DNA from: Xanthostigma xanthostigma
Taxonomy: Eukaryota; Arthropoda; Insecta; Raphidioptera; Raphidiidae
DNA: 64,000 nt
Assembly (NCBI GenBank): GCA_963575645.1
Contig: OY754469.1
Location: forward strand, 10,930,001 to 10,994,000
Direction of reading: 5' to 3'
Each line of letters begins with the position of its first letter. The stretch's first letter is position 1. The notes beneath the pieces were generated by a model. That model did not search any database. It saw only the letters and a program-made list of their open reading frames with translations, and was not told where the DNA came from. This document shows positions 57,504 through 64,000 of this stretch, one piece after another. A program made the translations under genes and the position numbers.

Positions 57504-58132
57504 CTAGCGGATCCGTCCGGTTTCACCCGGGTGTAAAAGAACGAATGGGGAAGGGAGGAACATGAGTACACACATTCATATTAGTTTACCAAGATGAATG
57601 TTGTGTCCAAATTTCATGATGATCGGAGTTACCGTTCAAAAGTTTTTGTCGATAAAAAGCAGTATTTATACTTTTTTTAACTAAAAATTTTTTTTTTAAT
57701 TAATTAAATAAAATTAAAATAAATTTTAATGTAAGCCTTATTATTATTAGAAGAAAGCAATGTAGAAAATAAAAAAAAAATAAAAATGCATTCGCCCAAC
57801 GTAGGGCTCGAACCCATGACCCTGGTATTGACAGTCTTGTGCTCTACCGATTGCGCTAGCCGGCGTTGTATTCTTACATCGTTAATACGAGTATACTTAG
57901 TTAGTACATTTCACCTGACTAGAAGCTTATTTTTTAGATACATTTGGAACATTTTTCATTAAGGCTCCGCTCCTAATGGTCGTAGCCTGATTTTATATAG
58001 CCTATAGCCTTCCTCGATAAATGAGCTATCCAACAAAAAAATTGTTTTTTTAATTTGAACCAGTAGTTCCTGAGATTAGCGCGTTCAAACAAACAAACAA
58101 ACAAACTCTTCAGCTTTATATATTAGTATAGA
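57504..58132 (-). mobile_element. Lep1-type non-autonomous Helitron, copy E
   Basis: Minus strand from TCTATACTAATATATAAAGC to CGGATCCGCTAG; 629 bp. Closest to copies A and B, including the GTC tRNA-like insert. Confidence 0.88.
57793..57867 (-). pseudogene. tRNA-Lys-derived sequence in Helitron E, loop CTGTCAA (GTC)
   Basis: Minus strand: cgccggctagcgcaatcggt-agagca keeps a good tRNA-Lys 5' half and the 3' end cgttgggcga pairs with it, so this is the best-preserved acceptor of the five. The T-arm reads atgggttcgagccctac. The triplet is GTC (Asp). Confidence 0.75.
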
Positions 58133-59327
58133 TTTTTCGTGAAAAATTTATTTAAAATTCTACAGACCTTTTTTTTTAGTGAAAAATATGTGCGGTCAAA
58201 ATCTTAAATAAATATCTAACTAGATTTTCAGTCAAAGTTTTTACTACAATGTTCAAAAAACAAGCACCGACAACGCCAACAGTACAGCCGATATGTTCAT
58301 AAAAATTCTGTTTACGGGTAAACAGGCAAATGAAATTAAAAAAATATATAATTTTTTAATTAACTATAATGAAAAAAAATACAAAGCCAACTTGATAATT
58401 ACCAAATTCGAAGTTGCTAAAAGTAGAGCCATTATAATAATCCTTCAAACAAAATATTCATAGAACGATGTCACAAAAGGACATGTAATTAATTAATGAC
58501 AAAGAGAAATTAAAAATGTCCTGTTAGTTTTTTTCTTTGAATTGTGTCATCAGATACGGTCAAATATTATGGAAAATTTAAATATGACTTTTATAATATT
58601 CAGTACACAGTATATTCAAAATAACTTTTCAGAGAGTAAATTATTGTGAGAGCACTATAGGCGATGCTTACCCATTCTTTGTTTAGCCACCTGTCATGAA
58701 AGTGTAATGACATAAATAGCTTAAAATTTTCTCCAATATTTTTCCTCCTATTCGTGAATATCGCAATTTTTTCTGTAAGATATATTTTTCCTCGCCTCGT
58801 CAACAAAAATTTAGTTCTCAAAAAAAAAAACAAAAAAAAAGGTAAACATTTCCAAAAATCTTTTCTTAACGTGTTTATTTCTTGCAAAGAAAAATTAGAA
58901 GACATTATCTGAAAACTTGATGGAAAGTTATCTTAAATGAAATGTGTATTGCAGTTTGAAAAGATTAATTAATCTTCTTAAATTAAAATGTAAATAAAGC
59001 TAGGGTATTTTTTTAATATTTTATATTCATATAGCTGAATATATAGTACCCATACCTAATATACAAATATGAAAACACAGAGAGAGGGAACGAAATAGCA
59101 ACCTAGTATATTATGTAAATAAAATAGCTACCTTTGCAGTTATAATAGCGATCACATGCACATTGTAACGTGATAGCTTCTCGCTTTTGGTTTTATATGA
59201 TAGGCACCAAGAAGTCCATCTTGGGTCACGTATTTGTTAAATACAGGGATGAAATGATTGTTAATTTGATGCCCGCAAGCGCTGGACATTTTCTACTTGC
59301 ACTAAGTATAATCCCTGAGCTGTCTCG
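58133..59327. other. Intergenic DNA, no recognised feature
   Basis: A 101-codon minus frame at 58600-58905 has no domain. Nothing else supported. Confidence 0.4.
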
Positions 59328-59338
59328 AAAGTTTCTGT

Positions 59339-59540
59339 TATGATGAAATTAACGGGATACAAGGCTAAATATAAAAACAATTTTTATTCACTAGAACTTC
59401 ATTTAATGTCAACGTTTCGGCAAAAATTATTGCCTTCTTTAGGAGCTTAAAAATGTCTAGTAAAATGTCACAACATTAAAAACATAAAATAATTTAAAAA
59501 CATTATTGTCCAACATTTAAAAACTTTTTTTAAAAAAACT
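59339..59540 (-). mobile_element. Short insertion with hammerhead-like core (family P4)
   Basis: A perfect 11-bp repeat AAAGTTTCTGT flanks it (59328-59338, 59541-59551). One core on the minus strand. The tail tagtgaataaaaattgttttt lies toward 59380. Confidence 0.65.
59401..59452 (-). ncRNA. Hammerhead-like motif, P4 (one core substitution)
   Basis: Minus strand: TTTAA (outer stem I), CTC, core CTAAAGA (G5 changed to A), extra A, stem II GGCAA/TTGCC, GAAAC, GTT, GAC, then TTAAA. Stem I pairs as CTC/GAC partly plus TTTAA/TTAAA across an internal loop. The G5 change probably abolishes activity. Confidence 0.42.
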
Positions 59541-59595
59541 AAAGTTTCTGTAAAAATACATTTTTTGCGACACGCTTATATTTCATACGTTGCTA

Positions 59596-60095
59596 CTGGT
59601 TTTTTGGCTCTAGAAAATCGAAAAATAGATGGATTTCAATGATCTCGGTCTCAAAAAGTTCCATTTTACAGCGGATTTATGAAAAAAATTAGTTCACCCC
59701 GGAATTACAATTCGCATACCCGTTTATCGTTCACCCCGGAATTGTTTTTTTAAAAACTCCACATTTGCCCCTTCCCGTTTCACTGCGAGACAATTCGCAT
59801 ACCCCTTTATCGTTCACTCCGGAATTACAATTCGCATACTCGTTTATCGTTCACCCCGAAATTACAATTCGCATACCCGTTTATCGTTCACCCCGGAATT
59901 GACGTCAGAAACAGTTATAAAGAATTATATGTAGAAAGTCAATTTTTTTTTGCATTTAAAGTCATGAAACTGTGAGAAATATTGATTTTTTCAATTTTCG
60001 TATTTTTTTCCATAAATCCGCCATAAAACGAATATTTAAAAAAAAAAATCATCGAAATCGGATGATTTTTCGATTTTCTAGAGCCAAAAAACCAG
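59596..60095. mobile_element. 500-bp TIR element containing a 37-bp tandem array
   Basis: CTGGTTTTTTGGCTCTAGAA-AATCGAAAAAT and its exact complement bound it. Inside, 59692-59900 holds units of gttcaccccggaattacaat-tcgcatacccgtttatc (37 bp), with one unit broken by ccacatttgccccttcccgt. The same units lie inverted at 19.7-19.9 kb. No coding or clear target duplication. Confidence 0.8.
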
Positions 60096-60523
60096 GTGAC
60101 CGCGAAAGTGTATAATAACCCTTTCTAGAATCACTTTGATTCTGTTTATCAAGGTTATTAGATACAGAGGTGAACTCGTTCACGAATGACGTCAGCTAGA
60201 AGACCGTTCATATTTTTATCAACCACGCAATAATAAAAATAATTCCCGTTATTTAAAATTCCCATGGAATATAATATCAATTGACAGTCATTATCCCCAT
60301 ATTACTATCCAGCGGAACGAGGTTACCTCTGTATCTAATAACTCTGGTTTGTAATATTTTGTAAAATAAATTATTGAAGACATTGAAATGACGTCAGGGA
60401 CCTATTATTAGTTTTTATGCATTACATAACTAAGGAAAGTAGTACTGTAGCCACAGAGCAAAGTAGATTATGTCACATTTTTAGATAATTATAAATTAAT
60501 TAATTAAATTTGATACTGGTTTA
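60096..60523. other. Intergenic DNA, no recognised feature
   Basis: Short inverted phrases ttattagatacagaggt and acctctgtatctaataa (60147, 60325) suggest a small TIR element of about 195 bp; not examined further. Confidence 0.45.
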
Positions 60524-60764
60524 TACTGTCGTAAAAAGGCACAGAAGGCAGTAAGTGACCAACTTATGAATTTGAGTAAATCAAGATTTACTAAAAATGT
60601 CTTGACCGTTCAGAATTTTAGATTATGGAAACCAAAACATGCGGGAAACATTTTTTAAAGACAATAAAATTATTGCTGCAGCACTTACTGCTGTCGTTGA
60701 CTTCAGTATGAACTCATTTTGTCAACAAATGTTAGTTACTGCCCTTTGCCTTTTTAGGGCAGTA
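60524..60764 (-). mobile_element. MITE family M2, copy 2 (complete), TA target
   Basis: TACTGTCGTAAAAAGGCACA...and the complement of TACTGCCCTAAAAAGGCAAA; flanked by TA on both sides (60522-60523, 60765-60766). 241 bp. Inverted relative to 38582-38803. TA target suggests Tc1/mariner-type mobilisation. Confidence 0.82.
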
Positions 60765-61006
60765 TACATCTAGGTGGAATGAATTATATTGCTTGTGAGT
60801 AAATGACAATGTTACAAACGAGCGCCAGCAAGTTTTGAACTGTCACACGAGAAATAGTATCATTTGTATATTATGTTTGGCGTGTAGCCTCTATATTTTC
60901 GTAATTTCCATAGAGTTTCAGAAAATCTATCAAAATGTACAAAATTATGCAATTTATTGAAACTCGATTATGACTTTGAAGTCGAGCGTCTATAAAGATA
61001 ATAATC

Positions 61007-61134
61007 AATTAAGTTGTAAGTAAAGGGTAATCTTGGACTGATATTTAGTGCAGTTAATTATTTATTCCAGGTGGAATAAATAATTAACTGCACTAAATAT
61101 CAGTCCAAGATTACCCTTTACTTACAACTTAATT
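61007..61134. repeat. Perfect 63-bp palindrome with a 2-base spacer
   Basis: AATTAAGTTGTAAGTAAAGG...TTTATTCCA (61007-61069) is followed by GG and the exact complement (61072-61134). No mismatch over 63 bp. It sits about 270 bp upstream of the putative transcription start of the exon below. It may be a very recent fold-back duplication or an assembly artefact. Confidence 0.95.
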
Positions 61135-61406
61135 AAAATTTTTAACGGACATAGAACACAAGATAATAATTAATCAATGTCTGTAATTTATTAAAAATAC
61201 AAAAATTAGATATACGCCACTTAGCCATGTGGGCAGAGTGTTGTGGTATTTCCAAGTATTACGTTACCTCAGAGAAGGTCAAAGTTACTTTGGCTTATCA
61301 TTTCGTTTAGAATTCTCATTAAAATTAAATTATATAAAATCGAAATAAATATTTGTCGCGAACCAGTCGTATCCAGTGTAACCTGTCGTCACAGCTCTGA
61401 ATAAAA

Positions 61407-61413
61407 TCAGTTT
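61407..61413 (+). promoter_or_regulatory. Candidate initiator TCAGTTT
   Basis: TCAGTTT matches the arthropod Inr consensus TCAGTY and lies 375 bp upstream of the exon ATG. No TATA box was seen at -30. Chance matches are common, so this is only a suggestion. Confidence 0.25.
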
Positions 61414-61781
61414 ACCTTTGTTTTTTAGTGTTCAACAACACACTCTATTTAATATTACGGAGATATGATAACATATTAATAAAAGTTAGTGCTTTTTTTA
61501 CTGTGAAATATTTAAATAATTAATATTTAGTGATTTGTGTGTGTGTAATGACTTTCATCAACATAAAAGGCTAAAATTAAAAATGTTCTAAAACATTTGA
61601 AGAGTGGTTTCGAAAATGTTCAGTGCAACTGACCAATTAAAAAAAAAACTTGAAATCCTGATTACAGGGTAATGTGTAGAGACAGATAAATTGTTCAGGA
61701 AGTGAAATTGATGATATGAACAATTGAAATTTGGTGTGGAAAAATAGTTTTATTGAGTTTTACACAAGCCAGCTGCACATC

Positions 61782-61830
61782 ATGGATTGGAGACTATTTG
61801 TTACGGCATGCTTTTTGATTGGATTACAAG
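61782..61830 (+). CDS. First coding exon, signal peptide of a secreted or membrane protein
   Basis: ATG at 61782 opens MDWRLFVTACFLIGLQ, a short charged start followed by a hydrophobic core, and the reading frame meets a strong donor G|GTAAGC at 61831 (phase 1). This is the usual form of a signal-peptide exon in insect secreted, receptor or Ig-domain genes. The following exon is not found in the window, so a long intron of more than 2 kb is implied. The gene cannot be named from 16 residues. Confidence 0.5.
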
Positions 61831-62187
61831 GTAAGCTTTTAAAATTATTATTTTGAAGAAGGTTCATTTTTTTTCTGAAATCAAAACAATGCCCTGACCT
61901 GTTTTATATGTAAATTCGATTTTTTAGAAAATACTTGTTTCAGTGAGACTGGCATTATGTAATTGAAAACACGAAAAAATATACCGATATCGTTAGTACG
62001 CCCTTCGATAGAGCATTGTTTTGTTTTTTGCCTTATCGTTTTAAGATAAGAAATCAAAAATTATATATTTTGAATTATACAGGCTGTTCTCTACAGTGTT
62101 GTATTATTCAAACATTTCTTTAGTATTTAATTATAATATGGTAACAATGATTTTTCTCAATCTTATTATTATTATTTAAATATCAGT
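61831..62187. other. Probable intron DNA
   Basis: AT-rich, following the donor at 61831. No exon recognised. Confidence 0.35.
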
Positions 62188-62890
62188 TTTCAAATAATAA
62201 TTCTTTATTGCTCCAAAGACAAAAAAAAAGTTGTATAGGAGAAGTCAAAATACATATTAGTTACAAGTTAAAAAATTCATTAATATTATAAAAACATTTA
62301 GCAGCTAAGAAGCGCTTAAGTCTTTTCTTAAACTGTCGACAATTATATACATTTTTTATTTCTTCGGGGAGAAGATTGTTTATTTTAGTACTCTAGTATA
62401 ATGGACTTTTTTGATATAATGATAAATTAGGTCTGATACTGGTCAAATTGTCGCTATTTCTTGTATTGTATTGATGACCAAGCGTAACAAAACTATTATA
62501 ATTGTTCCAAACATATATGGTGGATTTATATATATGTACACAGATGGAACTGTCAATAGCTGTTGATTAATGAAAATATCACGCGACTTAATTTTAAAAA
62601 TGATCCTTAAGACCTTCTTCTGCAGAATAAAAATTCGTTCTGAATATGGAGAGTTGCCCCACACAAGTATTCCATAATTAATATGCGAATAAATGGAAGC
62701 AAAATAATATATTAAAAGTGTTTGTCTGTCGACGATAGACGAAAGTCCACGGAGAAGAAAGATAGCTTTTGATATTTTTTTGCAGCACTCGATATGGTTA
62801 ATGCAATCAAGGTTCGAATTAATGGTTACACCAAGAAATCGGAATGAGTCAGTGTTATCGATGAGGTGAATAGAATTTCATGTATCTAGT
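62188..62890 (-). pseudogene. LINE 3' end fragment, minus strand
   Basis: Minus strand: DNTDSFRFLGVTINSNLDCI, KAIFLLRGLSSIVDRQTLLI, YSHINYGILVWGNSPYSERI then FILQKKVLRIIFK, the thumb and C-terminal region of a CR1-like LINE. A frameshift breaks it near 62515, after SVYIY. The 3' end has AATAAAGAATTATTATT at about 62191-62207, like the LINE at 22081. It probably lies in the intron of the gene starting at 61782. Confidence 0.8.
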
Positions 62891-63734
62891 CTGTAAATTC
62901 ATTATGCTATGACGAGTTGTGACATTGTATTAATAACGAGCGATTAGCAAATTTTAACAGGTGCACACAAGGCATAAAAGCATTGCAGTACTTTTGTTTT
63001 AATTTACGCACTAGTTCGAGAAAGGGTCATTTTACAACCGCTAAACAGGCATGTAAAAACACCTATTTTATGGGTAATCGTTCAAAAAATAGCATTAACG
63101 CCATTGCAAATATTTGTGTTTTATATTTGACATTAATAATTTGGGGTTGTGCTGCGAGCATATTTTTCCAACGTTTTTTTTCAGTATATTATTAGCGTAC
63201 GCTTAATATTAAAATATTTGTTTTTATTTAAATAAAAATAGAAGATCTCAATTCGAAAGCTCTAATGTGCATAATCTTTGTTTTTATTTAAATAAAAATA
63301 GAAGATCTCAATTCGAAAGCAGTAATGTGCATTTTACACAATTTGAACATGGAGGAATAAGTCATTTTCCAATTACATGGAAGTGTGAATCGCGTGTATG
63401 TTGTGTAATGCCTATGTTTGTTATTTTGTGAAAAATTACCTACAATACGAATTCGAAACTGTTGTTGGTAGACGTATATTTACATATGCAGATTTATCTA
63501 TAACATACGGAATTATGTGAAATAACGGCTACGAAGCAATGTCGTGTAGAAATCACGAACTGAATAATATTTACAATATAATGCCTATGACATCAAATAT
63601 GTAATTTGTATTATACAGGGTTCTAGAGAAAAATGTTTTAGTATACAATTACAGTAGCAGACACTTAAAAAAGAATTAGGTTATGATTTTTAAAAGGTAT
63701 TTGTTTACAGAACTAAGGAATTGATATATCGAAA
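62891..63734. other. Intergenic or intronic DNA with a 60-bp direct duplication
   Basis: At 63218-63334 a 60-bp unit (gtttttatttaaataaaaat-agaagatctcaattcgaaag) occurs twice. A 70-codon frame at 62983-63195 has no domain. Confidence 0.55.
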
Positions 63735-64000
63735 TAAAATATAGTTTAAAAAAAACTAAAAAACACGCTTTATATCGAATTAAAAAGTAAAAAATATTTT
63801 TTTAAAATAAACTTAAAAAGCGTGGGGCGCTTTGTTCCACATTTTTTTACATCGAGCGCCCCACGCTTTTTAAGCTTATTTTAAAATATATATTTTTTAC
63901 TTTTTAGTTCGATATAAAGCGTGTTTTTTAGTTTTTTTTTTAACTATAGGTATTTATTTCTCAATTTTTAGTTTGATATAAAGCGTGTTTTTTAGTTTTC
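63735..64000. repeat. Foldback family F1, copy 2 (cut by the window end)
   Basis: Same as 41318-41622: acacgctttatatcgaatta...AAAAAGCGTGGGGCGCT - loop - AGCGCCCCACGCTTTTTAAG...gatataaagcgtgttttttag. The right flank repeats gatataaagcgtgttttttag once more. Confidence 0.88.

Overview
This is AT-rich nuclear DNA from an insect, most likely a moth or butterfly. The lepidopteran call rests on five Lep1-type Helitrons carrying a tRNA-Lys-derived insert, CR1/Jockey-like LINE fragments with short tandem 3' tails, abundant hAT, mariner, pogo and Harbinger relics, and at least one typical insect exon with a GTAAG splice donor. Nothing looks bacterial or viral. Almost all the long open frames are shadows of repeats.

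Host genes are few. One complete intronless gene lies at 37633-38322 (minus): a Siah/sina-type RING E3 ubiquitin ligase with all zinc ligands present. Just downstream, at about 36890-37542, is a decayed paralogue of its RING end, split by a 465-bp hAT MITE. At 61782-61830 there is a short first exon encoding a signal peptide, followed by a splice donor; the rest of that gene would lie beyond the window.

The rest is transposon archaeology. 0-6 kb: a hAT element, a solo hammerhead-bearing insert, a tandem MITE pair and two inverted Helitrons. 6-15 kb: a dispersed 0.7-kb repeat, a 164-bp satellite-like array, a 548-bp near-perfect hairpin and a mariner relic. 16-25 kb: LINE ends, long foldbacks, a 933-bp TIR element inside a LINE, and a Penelope-like (PLE) C-terminal relic. 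30-33 kb: a 5'-truncated LINE with an intact 625-aa reverse transcriptase. 33-39 kb: three hAT elements with perfect 8-bp target duplications and the Siah locus. 41-55 kb: a pogo element nested in a palindrome, hammerhead-bearing palindromes, a Harbinger-like MITE and a Helitron nested in a hAT. 55-64 kb: foldbacks, a fifth Helitron, a secreted-protein exon and a LINE end.

The most interesting signal is a set of seven short insertions (929-1143, 25784-25947, 41826-42652, 45528-45856, 47093-47568, 54415-54566, 59339-59540). Each carries one or two hammerhead-ribozyme-like cores: CTGAAGA or a variant, one extra base, a stem-II hairpin, then GAAACGT[T/C]. Each is flanked by an 11-15 bp direct repeat (six perfect, one with a single mismatch). 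A related but damaged core lies just downstream of the Penelope-like coding relic at 24.4 kb. This suggests a non-autonomous Penelope-associated, ribozyme-carrying mobile family. All calls are by eye; no alignment or folding program was run.
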